A stretch of 37,799 nt of DNA from an uncultured Chitinophagaceae bacterium (GTDB lineage: Bacteria; Bacteroidota; Bacteroidia; Chitinophagales; Chitinophagaceae). Shown piece by piece: positions 1 to 8,947 of this stretch. The stretch's first letter is position 1. The number at the start of each line of letters is the position of its first letter. The position numbers were made by a program, and so were the translations under genes. The stretch covers positions 1 to 37,799 of the forward strand of contig CALCEA010000122.1 of NCBI GenBank assembly GCA_937900675.1. The letters run 5' to 3'. Below the pieces are notes generated by a model. It was not told where the DNA came from. It did not search any database and was given only the letters and a program-made list of their open reading frames with translations.

Positions 1-663
1 TTAACTGCAAGAAGAAAAGAACAACTTGCCACTGTTGCCAGTGATATTGAAAAAAGATATGGCGTTAAAACCTTGTCTTTAGTGTTTGATGTACAAGATA
101 AAAAAGCGGTCTTTGAACATTTAGGAAATTTGCCAAAAGAATGGCAAGCCATCAATGTACTATTAAACAATGCAGGCTTGGCTTTGGGAAGAGAACCATT
201 TGATGAAGCTAATTTAGAAGATTGGGAAACCATGATTGATACCAATGTAAAAGGTTTATTATATGCAAGCAAAGCAGTGCTACCTTTTATCATTGCTCAA
301 AAAGGGCATATTATTAATATTGGTAGTACAGCCGGAAAAGAAGTATATAAGGACGGCAATGTGTATTGCGCTTCTAAACATGCAGTAGACGCCATTAGTA
401 AAGCGCAAAGAATAGATTTATTACCTCATGGTGTTAAAGTAACTGCTGTACATCCTGGAGCTGTTGAAACAGAATTTAGTTTAGTAAGATTTAAAGGAGA
501 CGCCACTAAAGCAGGTGCTGTGTATACTGGTTATACTCCTTTGAAAGGAGAAGATATTGCTGAAACTATTTGGTATGTGGCAAATACGCCAGCTCATGTA
601 TGTATCAATGATTTGGTAATTACTTGCACAGCGCAGGCTAATTCTTTTTACTTGCACAAATAG
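1..663 (+). CDS. SDR family NAD(P)-dependent oxidoreductase, YdfG-like (5' end outside window)
   Basis: The reading frame is open from base 1, so the N-terminal strand and the glycine-rich TGxxxGxG motif lie outside the window. The first visible residues, LTARRKEQL, are the end of the second Rossmann strand; the arginine pair is typical of NADP-preferring SDR enzymes. The NNAGLALG motif, the catalytic serine in INIGSTAG and the YxxxK pair in VYCASK follow in the expected order. Closest in style to the YdfG group (3-hydroxy acid or L-allo-threonine dehydrogenases), with the characteristic NVKGLLY, HPGAVETEFS and PAHVCINDL segments. The exact substrate cannot be read from the sequence. An internal TTG at 73 is not the real start. 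The gene ends one base before the convergent nucleotidyltransferase gene. Confidence 0.9.
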   Translation, partial: LTARRKEQLATVASDIEKRYGVKTLSLVFDVQDKKAVFEHLGNLPKEWQAINVLLNNAGLALGREPFDEANLEDWETMIDTNVKGLLYASKAVLPFIIAQKGHIINIGSTAGKEVYKDGNVYCASKHAVDAISKAQRIDLLPHGVKVTAVHPGAVETEFSLVRFKGDATKAGAVYTGYTPLKGEDIAETIWYVANTPAHVCINDLVITCTAQANSFYLHK

Positions 664-664
664 T

Positions 665-1657
665 TTATCCGAAATCAATCTCAGTATTGTCTCCAATGTT
701 CAAGGTTCTGCTTAATCCTTTAACAGAAGCATCGCTTCCTATTAATGAATTATCCAAAACCACTTCATCCAAAGAAGTGTAAGAGCCAATAATACTCTCT
801 TTTACTACCGAGCTTTTTACCGTGGTGTTATTGCCAATAGTTACATGTGGGCCAATAATAGAATTTTCAATCACACAACCATCTGCAATACTCACTGGAG
901 GTATGATAATACTGTTGATATAATTTTCTGGATTGATGGTAATGCCACCCGTCTTCTTTAATAAAACTGCATTGGTTTCTAACAAGCTTTCTTTCTTACC
1001 ACAATCATACCAATTCTTCACTTTGAAAGATTTAAACTGTACTCCTTTTTTAATCATGCAATCCAATGCATCAGTTAAATTATATTCCCCATTAGATTTA
1101 ATATTCTCTTCAAATAATTGTTGGAAACAATCAAATAAAATACCCGATTCTTTAATCTTATATAAACCTACTAAAGCAGTATTGGATTTTGGAATAGATG
1201 GTTTTTCTACAGTATGTTCAATAAATCCTTCTTCATTAATTTCAGCCACACCAAACATTCTTGGATCATCCACTTTCTTAACACCCAGCATACTATAAGG
1301 ACTATCCATCACCTCTCTAATATCAAATTCACAAATGGTATCTCCCAGAGAAATAAACACTTCATCATCTCCAACAATAGATTTAGCCAACTCAATAGCA
1401 TGAGCCGTTCCTTGTCTATCCGTTTGGTTTACAAAATGCTTCTTTAGGTTGGGATAGGTTTGCTCTACATAATCTTGAATCTTATCTCCCAAATAGCCCA
1501 CAACGAAAATAAATTCGTCAATACCAACCTCTCTTAATTGATCTACAATAAAACTTAATATGGTTTTACCTGCAATGGGTATCAATGCCTTAGGCTGCGT
1601 ATATGTATGAGGGCGTAATTTTGCACCTGCACCAGCCACTGGAATAATTGCCTTCAT
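665..1657 (-). CDS. Sugar-phosphate nucleotidyltransferase with C-terminal left-handed beta-helix
   Basis: The 330-residue product begins MKAIIPVAGAGAKLRPHTY, the N-terminal nucleotide-binding signature of glucose-1-phosphate thymidylyl/uridylyl-transferase-type enzymes, followed by TQPKALIPIAGK, which carries the catalytic lysine region. The C-terminal third has hexapeptide-like repeats (IADGCVIENSIIGPHVTIG and onward), as in left-handed beta-helix domains. It presumably makes an NDP-sugar for envelope polysaccharide, but nucleotide and sugar specificity cannot be assigned. The frame stays open upstream. ATGs at 1657 and 1666 are both usable, and I chose 1657 because MKAIIPVAG is where the family fold begins. 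There is no partner gene next to it; its neighbours are an SDR enzyme (convergent) and glyA (divergent). Confidence 0.88.
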   Translation of the reverse strand: MKAIIPVAGAGAKLRPHTYTQPKALIPIAGKTILSFIVDQLREVGIDEFIFVVGYLGDKIQDYVEQTYPNLKKHFVNQTDRQGTAHAIELAKSIVGDDEVFISLGDTICEFDIREVMDSPYSMLGVKKVDDPRMFGVAEINEEGFIEHTVEKPSIPKSNTALVGLYKIKESGILFDCFQQLFEENIKSNGEYNLTDALDCMIKKGVQFKSFKVKNWYDCGKKESLLETNAVLLKKTGGITINPENYINSIIIPPVSIADGCVIENSIIGPHVTIGNNTTVKSSVVKESIIGSYTSLDEVVLDNSLIGSDASVKGLSRTLNIGDNTEIDFG

Positions 1658-1759
1658 TCGGTTCATTTTTGGGGTGGGTAAAAATAGCAAATATGTGTTA
1701 GTTTGAGCCCAAATTCATCCAAATTGTGGATATTAGGCGAGCAATTGTTCAAAGAAAGC

Positions 1760-1790
1760 TTTGCCTAGGCTTTATAATGGATTATTTTTG
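1760..1790 (+). promoter_or_regulatory. Bacteroidota sigma-70-type promoter for glyA
   Basis: TTTG at 1760-1763, a 19-base spacer, then TATTTTTG at 1783-1790. This matches the Bacteroidota consensus TTTG-N19-21-TAnnTTTG exactly. The predicted transcript starts a few bases after 1790 and gives a leader of roughly 25-30 bases before the ATG at 1822. This rules out the longer frame that opens at 1726. Confidence 0.8.
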
Positions 1791-1821
1791 CAAAAATATC
1801 CCACTTTATAAATATCCAATT

Positions 1822-3102
1822 ATGCAAAGAGATACCCTAGTATTCGACATTATTAATCAAGAATTAGCTCGTCAAAGACGCGGAATTGAATTGATCGCAT
1901 CAGAAAACTTTACCAGCTTACAAGTAATGCAAGCCATGGGTAGTGTAATGACAAATAAATATGCAGAAGGTTACCCTGGAAAGAGATATTATGGTGGTTG
2001 TGAGATTGTAGATAAAACAGAACAATTAGCCATTGATAGATTAAAAGAAATCTTTGGATTAGAATATGCGAATGTGCAACCACATAGTGGTGCTCAAGCT
2101 AACGCAGCAGTGATGTTAGCTATTTTACAACCAGGTGACGCTATTCTTGGTTTGGATTTGAGCATGGGTGGTCACTTAACTCACGGAAGTGCAGTGAATT
2201 TCTCAGGTAAAACATACAAGCCACATTTTTACGGAGTGGTAAAAGAAACAGGTTTGATTGATTATGAAATGTTGGAATCTCAAGCAAGACAACATAAACC
2301 AAAATTGATTATCTGTGGCGCAAGTGCTTATAGTAGAGATATTGATTATGCTCGTATCAGAAAAGTAGCAGACGAAGTAGGTGCATTTGTATTAGCTGAT
2401 ATCGCTCACCCAGCGGGTTTAATTGCAAAAGGATTATTAAGCTCACCATTTAATCATTGTCATTTTGTGACTTCTACTACACATAAAACTTTGCGTGGCC
2501 CAAGAGGTGGTGTGATTATGATGGCAAAGGATGGTGAGAATACTTTAGGATTAAAAGATGTAAAAGGTAATTTAAGATTATGGTCTAATGTGATTGATAT
2601 GGCAGTATTCCCTGGAACACAGGGTGGACCATTAGAGCATGTGATTGCTGCAAAAGCTATTGCATTTGGCGAAATCTTATCTGATGAATTTATGGTGTAT
2701 GCAAAGCAGGTTCAAAAGAATGCCCAAACTATGGCGGCTGCTTTTGTAGCAAAAGGATATGAAATTATCAGTGGTGGAACTGACAATCACTTAATGTTAA
2801 TTGACTTAAGAAATAAAAATATTAGTGGTAAAAAAGCAGAACAGGTTTTAGGCATGGCCGATATCACTGCCAATAAGAACATGGTGCCTTATGATGACAA
2901 ATCTGCTTTTGTAACTTCAGGTATTCGCTTTGGTGTTGCTGCCATTACTTCAAGAGGTATGAATGAATCTCATATTCCATTTGTAGTAGATGCTATTGAC
3001 ACTGCTTTAATGAATGCAGACAATGAAACAGTTTTAGCAAACACTAAAAAAGAAGTAAATAAATTCATGGAGCAATTTGTATTGTACCCAGAGTTAGGAT
3101 AA
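1822..3102 (+). CDS. glyA: Serine hydroxymethyltransferase
   Basis: The 426-residue product is full length for bacterial SHMT. This PLP enzyme converts serine and tetrahydrofolate to glycine and 5,10-methylene-THF, feeding purine, thymidylate and methionine synthesis. Visible signatures are IELIASENFTS near the N-terminus, the YAEGYPGKRYYGGC loop, and the PLP lysine in TSTTHKTLRGPRGG (about K222). The start at 1822 (MQRDTLVFD) is preferred over the frame-opening ATG at 1726 because a consensus promoter lies at 1760-1790, between the two. A DUF4293 gene follows after 18 bases and is probably co-transcribed. Confidence 0.97.
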   Translation: MQRDTLVFDIINQELARQRRGIELIASENFTSLQVMQAMGSVMTNKYAEGYPGKRYYGGCEIVDKTEQLAIDRLKEIFGLEYANVQPHSGAQANAAVMLAILQPGDAILGLDLSMGGHLTHGSAVNFSGKTYKPHFYGVVKETGLIDYEMLESQARQHKPKLIICGASAYSRDIDYARIRKVADEVGAFVLADIAHPAGLIAKGLLSSPFNHCHFVTSTTHKTLRGPRGGVIMMAKDGENTLGLKDVKGNLRLWSNVIDMAVFPGTQGGPLEHVIAAKAIAFGEILSDEFMVYAKQVQKNAQTMAAAFVAKGYEIISGGTDNHLMLIDLRNKNISGKKAEQVLGMADITANKNMVPYDDKSAFVTSGIRFGVAAITSRGMNESHIPFVVDAIDTALMNADNETVLANTKKEVNKFMEQFVLYPELG

Positions 3103-3120
3103 TTAGTATAACTTTAAAGA

Positions 3121-3522
3121 ATGATACAAAGAATTCAATCAATCTATTTATTATTAGCAAGCGCAGCAGCTTTCTCGGCTTTGCGCTTGCCTTTTTATTA
3201 TACGCCAGTACCTACTTCTTTTGAAGTTGATGGTAGCCAGCAATACAGCACTTTAATTACTTTGGCTTTCAGTGCTTGCCTATCTTTTATTACCATCTTC
3301 TTATATGGCAATAGAATGTTACAATTAAAAGTAGTATTGGTAAACCTTATGTTATCTGGCTTAATTGGTTTCTTTATTTACAAAGTAGTATTAGCGCATC
3401 CAGGCGGAGGTTTCACCCTTCCTTCAGTAGGTTTATTCTTAATGCCAATCCTGCAAATACTTTCTGTGATTCGTATTTACAAAGACGAAAGCATGGTAAA
3501 AGCAGCAGATAGATTAAGATAG
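3121..3522 (+). CDS. DUF4293 family integral membrane protein
   Basis: A 133-residue protein with four hydrophobic segments, at about residues 5-25, 44-64, 70-90 and 98-118. The opening MIQRIQSIYLLLA is typical of the Bacteroidota-restricted DUF4293 family of small four-helix inner-membrane proteins. Function is unknown. It starts 18 bases after glyA on the same strand with no terminator between, so it is probably read from the glyA promoter. I see no catalytic motif. The family call rests on the N-terminal signature and length. Confidence is high for a real membrane-protein gene, somewhat lower for the DUF number. Confidence 0.85.
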   Translation: MIQRIQSIYLLLASAAAFSALRLPFYYTPVPTSFEVDGSQQYSTLITLAFSACLSFITIFLYGNRMLQLKVVLVNLMLSGLIGFFIYKVVLAHPGGGFTLPSVGLFLMPILQILSVIRIYKDESMVKAADRLR

Positions 3523-3546
3523 AAAATTTCAGCTGATTTTTTTGAA

Positions 3547-4659
3547 CTAGTCTTTACTTACATAATCCAAAGGCAGTAACTTATCTAATTTTTCATATGA
3601 CCAGTACCCTTCTAAGAAAAAGGAAACCGCTGGTTCGATATGTCCGTTTGCAAAAATCTCAACAGCATCCAATCCTACTAAATTGACTATGCTTGTTTGC
3701 GGCGCAGGGTTTGGCTTTTTAAAAGGTTGTAGCTTAGCCAGATATGGTAATTCTTCTAATTCTTTACTATAGACTATGTATAAATAATTAGGGAATTGGA
3801 TAATTTTTTGAGTACCCACTGTATCCGAAAAATCAGTCTCATTCAAGAGCTTGGTGCCAACCACATTGGTATACCTGTTTTTTATTTCATCTTTTACTTT
3901 TTCCAGAGGTCTCACTACAAAACCTGAAGTTGCTAGTTGCCCTGCATGTACAGATCGAATAAAGTGCATCACAGAACCTCGATAAGCCGCCTCTCTATTT
4001 TTAAGCCATCTTTCAGCTTGAACTCTTCTTTTATTATCACGGATTAAATCTTCGTAAAATGTAAGACCACTATAATATAAAATTTTAGTACTAAAATTAT
4101 GCTCAAAACTTTCTAACCAATAAGTGATTTTATATCCTAATGCTTTGTTGAGAATAATAAGTGGTTTTCTTGCAATAACTTTTAGAGTATTTGAATTGGA
4201 TTCATAGTAAAATTTCAACACCTCTGGATTTTCTATGTTACATTTATTTGAAAATTCAGAATAGCTTAAAAAACTTTCAATAAAATCCTTTCCGTATTTT
4301 TCCCATCCATTTTTTTCAGCAGCAGTAACCGTAACCGTTTCTAATTCTTTAACCACAGGATTCATATAAATTACAATTTCTCCTCTGACATTAGCAAGAT
4401 TGTAATTTACAGTTTCGTATCCAATAGCCGCAATGGTTAAAACAGGGTGCGCAAATTGAGCTTGAATAAACTTGGATACATTAAAACTTCCATCAGTTGC
4501 AGATACTGTTCCAATACCACTCGCATTAATAAATACGGAAGCCCCTGCGATTGGCAGATGTGTTATTTTATCAAGTACTACCCCCTTTTCTATCACAGCT
4601 TGAGCCTGTGTGACCTGGGAAAGTAATACCAATGAGAAACAAACAATATATCTAAACAT
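3547..4659 (-). CDS. Secreted carboxypeptidase-like regulatory domain protein
   Basis: The 370-residue product opens with a clear signal peptide (MFRYIVCFSLVLLSQVTQAQA). A CarboxypepD_reg-like beta-sandwich follows at about residues 24-105 (GVVLDKITHLPIAGASVFI, then GTVSATDGSF and IAAIGYE). The remaining ~260 residues contain KPLIILNKALGYKITYWL and a W..NREAAYRGSVMHF segment, which I recognise as a recurrent Bacteroidota family without known function. It is third in a minus-strand run after the beta-barrel protein and the GLPGLI protein, starting 11 bases after the GLPGLI stop, so co-expression is likely. Location is probably periplasmic or outer-membrane associated. There is no protease motif: the domain name reflects a fold seen in carboxypeptidase accessory domains, not peptidase activity. 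Confidence 0.85.
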   Translation of the reverse strand: MFRYIVCFSLVLLSQVTQAQAVIEKGVVLDKITHLPIAGASVFINASGIGTVSATDGSFNVSKFIQAQFAHPVLTIAAIGYETVNYNLANVRGEIVIYMNPVVKELETVTVTAAEKNGWEKYGKDFIESFLSYSEFSNKCNIENPEVLKFYYESNSNTLKVIARKPLIILNKALGYKITYWLESFEHNFSTKILYYSGLTFYEDLIRDNKRRVQAERWLKNREAAYRGSVMHFIRSVHAGQLATSGFVVRPLEKVKDEIKNRYTNVVGTKLLNETDFSDTVGTQKIIQFPNYLYIVYSKELEELPYLAKLQPFKKPNPAPQTSIVNLVGLDAVEIFANGHIEPAVSFFLEGYWSYEKLDKLLPLDYVSKD

Positions 4660-4670
4660 AAAAAATATAG

Positions 4671-5411
4671 CTAGAGATTAGTTAGCCAGGCTATTGAATG
4701 GCCTTCTTTACCCCATTCCTTAAGTCCTTTTGAAAGTTCCTTGTTAATATCAGTCCATTTCACTTTTTTACCTTTATTGGGAACTGTAGGAATAGGCTCA
4801 TTGTCTAATTCAAGTTTGGTTGCAAACCAAGTAGCTGCCAATCTTGGAACTGCTAAACCTAAAATCATACCAGGTAAACCATTGAAGTTTTCTGGACCAG
4901 CTTTCACAGGAATCTGATCTGTATAGAAAGCCACCACAATTACTGAATCGCAAATTTTAGTGATTGCTTTCTTACATTCAAAACCAATGATATCTCTTAC
5001 TTCACCAGTTATCTTCCACTCGTATTGTTTGAGACTATCTTGTAATTGAAAATCGTTTTCAAATACCGTTCTAATCATATTTGTTTTGGATTCGCTAAGA
5101 TTTTGTAAAACGAAATTGTTTTCGTTAGGCTTTAAAACACCAAACATGTATTTATTATCGGTATTCTCTTTGGCTAGTTTATAATAAGTCTGCTGCTCGT
5201 TGAATTGGAGTGTATAAATATCAGAAGGTGTCTTGGTCATTACTTTTTTCATTTCTACCATCCAGATATTATCCTCTTCATTATCAGACTCATTAATTTT
5301 AAATTGACTCACCCTTCTTTCAAAAGTTATTTTCCCCTTAGTGATAAAGTTAGTTTGAGCAAATATATAGTTAGTAAATAAAAGCGAGAATATAGTAATT
5401 ATGTATTTCAT
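4671..5411 (-). CDS. GLPGLI family secreted protein
   Basis: The 246-residue product has a signal peptide (MKYIITIFSLLFTNYIFAQ). Near residues 180-190 it carries GPENFNGLPGMILGL, the motif that defines the GLPGLI family of Bacteroidota exported proteins (here GLPGMI). The preceding stretch (ITGEVRDIIGFECKKAITK, then VVAFYTDQIPV) matches the usual layout of the family, which has no established biochemical function. It lies between the beta-barrel protein gene (43-base gap) and the CarboxypepD_reg protein gene (11-base gap) on the same strand. GLPGLI genes are often found beside such beta-barrel genes, so it may work with the outer-membrane protein, but the substrate or partner is unknown. Confidence 0.9.
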   Translation of the reverse strand: MKYIITIFSLLFTNYIFAQTNFITKGKITFERRVSQFKINESDNEEDNIWMVEMKKVMTKTPSDIYTLQFNEQQTYYKLAKENTDNKYMFGVLKPNENNFVLQNLSESKTNMIRTVFENDFQLQDSLKQYEWKITGEVRDIIGFECKKAITKICDSVIVVAFYTDQIPVKAGPENFNGLPGMILGLAVPRLAATWFATKLELDNEPIPTVPNKGKKVKWTDINKELSKGLKEWGKEGHSIAWLTNL

Positions 5412-5454
5412 ATTGAATGTATAGTCTTATTAAATTTGTTCCGAATTTGATTAG

Positions 5455-8253
5455 TTAGAAGCCCATATTCACAGGCTTGCCATTTTTATTAAAATTATAA
5501 ATAACACTAAATAAAAAGAACCTTCTTATTCCATTATTTATAGTTTCAGAAATAAAATTACTTGAGATATTTCTTTCAATATTGGCATTCTGATTAAAAA
5601 TATCAAACGCATATAATTTCATTTCCCAATTATCGTTTTTTGTAAAAGTCTTTCTTACTGAAGGACTTATTATATGAACATCTCTTTGATTAGGGAATAC
5701 TATAGATTTTTGAAACATACGAGATTCGATATTAATACTAAAATATGTTTTAGCTTTCTTTAGTTTAATATCAAAATTACCAAATGCGTTAAAAGACCAA
5801 TAGTTGGTAGTTGAATTGGGTCTGATACTTGAAACTGTTTGATTATTATTAGCAACCAACTGTGTATAAAAATTAATAGCATGCTCCCCCCAGTAATTAA
5901 AATTTAAACCATAACTCATTGCTTTATTATCATTGACATTTCTAACATTATTTACAAAATTCACATACCTGCTCATGTTTGGGCCTAAATTAATACCTAA
6001 ATTCAATCCCTTGTATATGTCAATTCCATACCATAAATTGGCATTCATATTATAATTTCCTTGTACATTCACCGCCTGATTGGTTGTTTTACCAAATCTA
6101 TCTATCACAGAGCTACTACTTATTGCATTGTCAGTATTTGAAAAAGAGGCATTGATCCCTAAATATTTATTCTTTAAAACCTTAAAATCATTTGCACTTA
6201 GGTTAATTCTATTGGTAAATCCTTGCTTTAAATTAGCATTCCCGATATTAACATTCAGCGGATCTGTGTTATCAATAATAGGTTGAATTTGTTGTAATGT
6301 TGGATTAATTGTCTTTCCAGAATAATCTATTTTTAATCTTCTTTGCTGTTTTGGATTAAAGGAAATGGAAAATGCAGGAATAAAATTATTAAACTGAATA
6401 TTTCTCTTGGTATTGTTTTCAATATTATCCAATTGGTATTGCGCAGTTCCAAAGCCAGACCCTATAACAAAATTATATTTCTTTTCAACATATCTAAAAT
6501 TTAGAGAACCGGTATGACTTTGATTATTAAATACAAAATGATTACTTAAAGAATCAACTAAGCCAGCATTTGCACTATAATTAGATATATTATTTCTGTC
6601 ATAGGTTTCTCTTATCGCATCATTTTTACCAATAGAAATACCATACTTCAATAACATAAAAGCTTTCCCCTTTGTATCCAAAGGTTCTGTATAAACAACA
6701 TTAGCATTTACCGAAGAAGTGTTTTGTTGGGTATTTTTTAATTGATCAATCTTTTCAGTTCTAACAATATTGCCAAAATAATCATAAAACATATTATTAG
6801 ACAAAAGGGACCCGTCTTGTTTTTTGTCGTTAAAATTTAAATCTGATAAGACAGAAATCGTCCTACCCTTTTTAGCAAACTTCTTTCTATAACTCAAATT
6901 TGCAGCTACCGTTTTATCATCTTCATTTAGGCCGGTAGATCTAATTGACTGATTAATGGCACGACCTGATTCATTTGTTGTTTCAGCTGCATAGTCGGCA
7001 CTGGCATCTTTTAAAACATCTGCTACTTTGAATATTACTTTAAACAATCCTGTACTATCAGTTCCCCATTCATTTGTAGTACTATATTTATACTTTTTCT
7101 TGTCTATTCTTTGTTCACTCGTATTATTATTGATAATAGAAGAGTCTGCCAAGATAGTTTTACTATAAGCGGAGCCCTTACCATTGATAATTAAATTTTG
7201 GTACTGAACAGCATTGTTAGTGGAAACCTTATCCCACTTATTGGAGAATAAGCCCCCAATACTTAATTGATTAGGAAATCCATTTTGTTCATCGTAATCT
7301 CCTCCTCCATTAAAATACATACTAACACCCCCATCATCTCCAATTTCAGTAGTCATATTTCCACCGTCACCGTAATTTCTAGATTCATCCCAGTTCAAAG
7401 CTTCAAACTTTGTGTTATCAGAAGTGGCATATCCCGCGATTTTCTTTTTGCCTTTAAAAGCATTGGCCATTAGTTTCGCATTTCCAAATTGTCCAAAATT
7501 GCTACCCATTTCTGCTTTACCAAAATACCCATTCTTCTTATCTTCTTTTAATTGCAGATTAATAGTCTTATTCTTTTGACCATCTTCAATACCAGTAAAT
7601 GCTGCTTGGTCAGACTTTTTATCAAATACTTGTACTTTGTCTACCGCATCTGCTCTCAAACTTTTTGTAACCACTGCTGGGTCATCACTAAAGAATTCTT
7701 CTCCATCCACTAAAACCTTATTCACTTTTTCACCCTGAGCAGTAATTTCTCCTTTAGAATTAACCTGAATTCCGGGCATTTTCTTTAATAATTCTTGCAC
7801 ATCTGCATTAGGCGTTACTTTAAAACTATCTGCTCTAAACTCCGTGGTATCTCCCTTAATTCGAATTGCAGAGACGGTGTTTTTTACAATCACTTCTTTT
7901 AGTAAATGCTCTTTTGTATTTAAGAAGATTTTCTTTAGATCAATATCTTTATTCACCTCAATGTTTAATCGATCAACATAATCTGCATATTGAGGATATG
8001 ATACCATTAAAAGATACTGACCTTCTTGATTATGCTGGACTTGGAATTGTCCTTCTTTATTTGTTCTAACTGAAGAAATCAATATTGAATCCTTGGCCCT
8101 CACTAAATTGATGGTAGCATTAACTAAAATTTTTCTATCAGTGGTATCTAGTACTGAACCTTTTATGTTTGACTGTGCTTGAATTTGCTCTGAGCATAGT
8201 AATACAAAACAAGCCAATAAAGACTTGAGAAAAAATTGTTGAAATAATCGCAT
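5455..8253 (-). CDS. SusC-like outer-membrane beta-barrel protein with CarboxypepD_reg and plug-like domains
   Basis: The 932-residue product has a signal peptide (about residues 1-26, ending EQIQAQ) and a carboxypeptidase-regulatory-like domain (about 28-110). Next comes a plug-like region (about 125-235) with LLKKMPGIQVNSKGEITAQ and the KVLVDGEEFF segment typical of TonB-receptor plugs. A long beta-strand-rich barrel of the OMP_b-brl_3 type runs to the C-terminal phenylalanine. I see no clear TonB box. It is probably an outer-membrane transporter or receptor-like barrel, substrate unknown. It is first in an operon with the GLPGLI and CarboxypepD_reg genes; no metal, haem or sugar enzyme is nearby to hint at cargo. 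A weak promoter candidate lies at 8276-8307. Confidence 0.88.
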   Translation of the reverse strand: MRLFQQFFLKSLLACFVLLCSEQIQAQSNIKGSVLDTTDRKILVNATINLVRAKDSILISSVRTNKEGQFQVQHNQEGQYLLMVSYPQYADYVDRLNIEVNKDIDLKKIFLNTKEHLLKEVIVKNTVSAIRIKGDTTEFRADSFKVTPNADVQELLKKMPGIQVNSKGEITAQGEKVNKVLVDGEEFFSDDPAVVTKSLRADAVDKVQVFDKKSDQAAFTGIEDGQKNKTINLQLKEDKKNGYFGKAEMGSNFGQFGNAKLMANAFKGKKKIAGYATSDNTKFEALNWDESRNYGDGGNMTTEIGDDGGVSMYFNGGGDYDEQNGFPNQLSIGGLFSNKWDKVSTNNAVQYQNLIINGKGSAYSKTILADSSIINNNTSEQRIDKKKYKYSTTNEWGTDSTGLFKVIFKVADVLKDASADYAAETTNESGRAINQSIRSTGLNEDDKTVAANLSYRKKFAKKGRTISVLSDLNFNDKKQDGSLLSNNMFYDYFGNIVRTEKIDQLKNTQQNTSSVNANVVYTEPLDTKGKAFMLLKYGISIGKNDAIRETYDRNNISNYSANAGLVDSLSNHFVFNNQSHTGSLNFRYVEKKYNFVIGSGFGTAQYQLDNIENNTKRNIQFNNFIPAFSISFNPKQQRRLKIDYSGKTINPTLQQIQPIIDNTDPLNVNIGNANLKQGFTNRINLSANDFKVLKNKYLGINASFSNTDNAISSSSVIDRFGKTTNQAVNVQGNYNMNANLWYGIDIYKGLNLGINLGPNMSRYVNFVNNVRNVNDNKAMSYGLNFNYWGEHAINFYTQLVANNNQTVSSIRPNSTTNYWSFNAFGNFDIKLKKAKTYFSINIESRMFQKSIVFPNQRDVHIISPSVRKTFTKNDNWEMKLYAFDIFNQNANIERNISSNFISETINNGIRRFFLFSVIYNFNKNGKPVNMGF

Positions 8254-8275
8254 TATACTTTTTTGATATAAGCCG

Positions 8276-8307
8276 TGAAATTAGCTTGAACGCACTTAAT
8301 CAACAAA
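8276..8307 (-). promoter_or_regulatory. Possible promoter for the beta-barrel/GLPGLI operon
   Basis: On the minus strand, TTTG (8304-8307) is separated by 20 bases from TAATTTCA (8276-8283), which matches TAnnTTTG at four of its six fixed positions. The placement, about 23 bases before the ATG at 8253, is right for a short leader. The imperfect -7 box makes this tentative. Confidence 0.4.
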
Positions 8308-8351
8308 GTAAATATGTTAAAGTTGGAGAAATGATTGATAAAAGGTAAAGA

Positions 8352-8690
8352 TTAGGCTGCCTCTATTTCTTTTTCAATAGCTTTTTGTACCAATTGATTT
8401 AAACTAATTCCTTGCATTGTTGCAAGCATTGCAGCTTTTTGATGCACATCTGGCTTAACACGAACATTAAAAGAACCTTTGAAGCTTTTTAAAAGTGGCT
8501 TGTTGAAATGTTTACAAGATTCAATATACTCGTCGACTGATATTCTAAATTGTTTTACTAAGTCGCTTACTTCAGTAGATTCATAGGTAACTAAATCATT
8601 GATGCCTTCTATCTTACCATACAGTACACCATCTTCATCGGAATAACATACTGATCCAATAAAACCCTTGTAACTTAAAGTATTTTTCAT
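8352..8690 (-). CDS. HicB-family antitoxin
   Basis: The 112-residue product has two parts. An N-terminal HicB-type partial RNase-H-like fold (about residues 5-65) contains YKGFIGSVCYSDEDGVLYG, and a GINDLVTYES segment follows it. A C-terminal ribbon-helix-helix DNA-binding segment (about 72-108) contains SFNVRVKPDVHQKAAMLA and ISLNQLVQKAIEKE. In this family the first part neutralises the toxin and the second binds the operon's own operator. The start codon overlaps the toxin stop by four bases (8687-8690), so translation is coupled. The inverted repeat at 8948-8974 is the likely autoregulatory target. The toxin-before-antitoxin gene order is normal for hicAB. Confidence 0.9.
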   Translation of the reverse strand: MKNTLSYKGFIGSVCYSDEDGVLYGKIEGINDLVTYESTEVSDLVKQFRISVDEYIESCKHFNKPLLKSFKGSFNVRVKPDVHQKAAMLATMQGISLNQLVQKAIEKEIEAA

Positions 8691-8941
8691 AGTATCTGTT
8701 CTCTTAATTTTTCTAAAATAATTTTCATCAAATAAGGTTTCATTATATTACCAGGATGAGGTTTATGAATTTTGAAATCTATACCTAATGCTTTATTAAA
8801 AAAACACACCCTAGAACCTGAAGTTTTACCCAAATGATATTCTTCATATCCTAGTCCGCTTAACATCGTTTTTAATTCTTTATAGGTAAAATCCTTAGGC
8901 TGTGCCAAAAACCTTTCAAGTAATTTATCTTTCTTTGTCAT
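8687..8941 (-). CDS. HicA-family toxin (variant lacking the usual GSH motif)
   Basis: The 84-residue protein has the compact dsRBD-like layout of HicA mRNA interferases: a basic N-terminal helix (MTKKDKLLERFL), FTYKELKTMLSGLGYEE, a central strand HLGKTSGSRVCFF and the C-terminal KIHKPHPGNIMKPYLMKII. In classical HicA the strand contains a Gly-Ser-His motif whose histidine is catalytic. Here the equivalent position reads GSR, and the histidines are found instead in YEEYHLG and in HKPHPG. This GSRV/HKPHPG form recurs among annotated HicA-like toxins, so it is a subfamily rather than obvious decay, but activity is unproven. It overlaps hicB by four bases. Identity as the HicB partner is strongly supported by position. 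Confidence 0.85.
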   Translation of the reverse strand: MTKKDKLLERFLAQPKDFTYKELKTMLSGLGYEEYHLGKTSGSRVCFFNKALGIDFKIHKPHPGNIMKPYLMKIILEKLREQIL

Positions 8942-8947
8942 ATAAAA

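Noticed and set aside
1726..1821. Upstream in-frame extension of glyA to an ATG at 1726
   Set aside because: A consensus promoter (1760-1790) lies inside it, and the family N-terminus fits the ATG at 1822.
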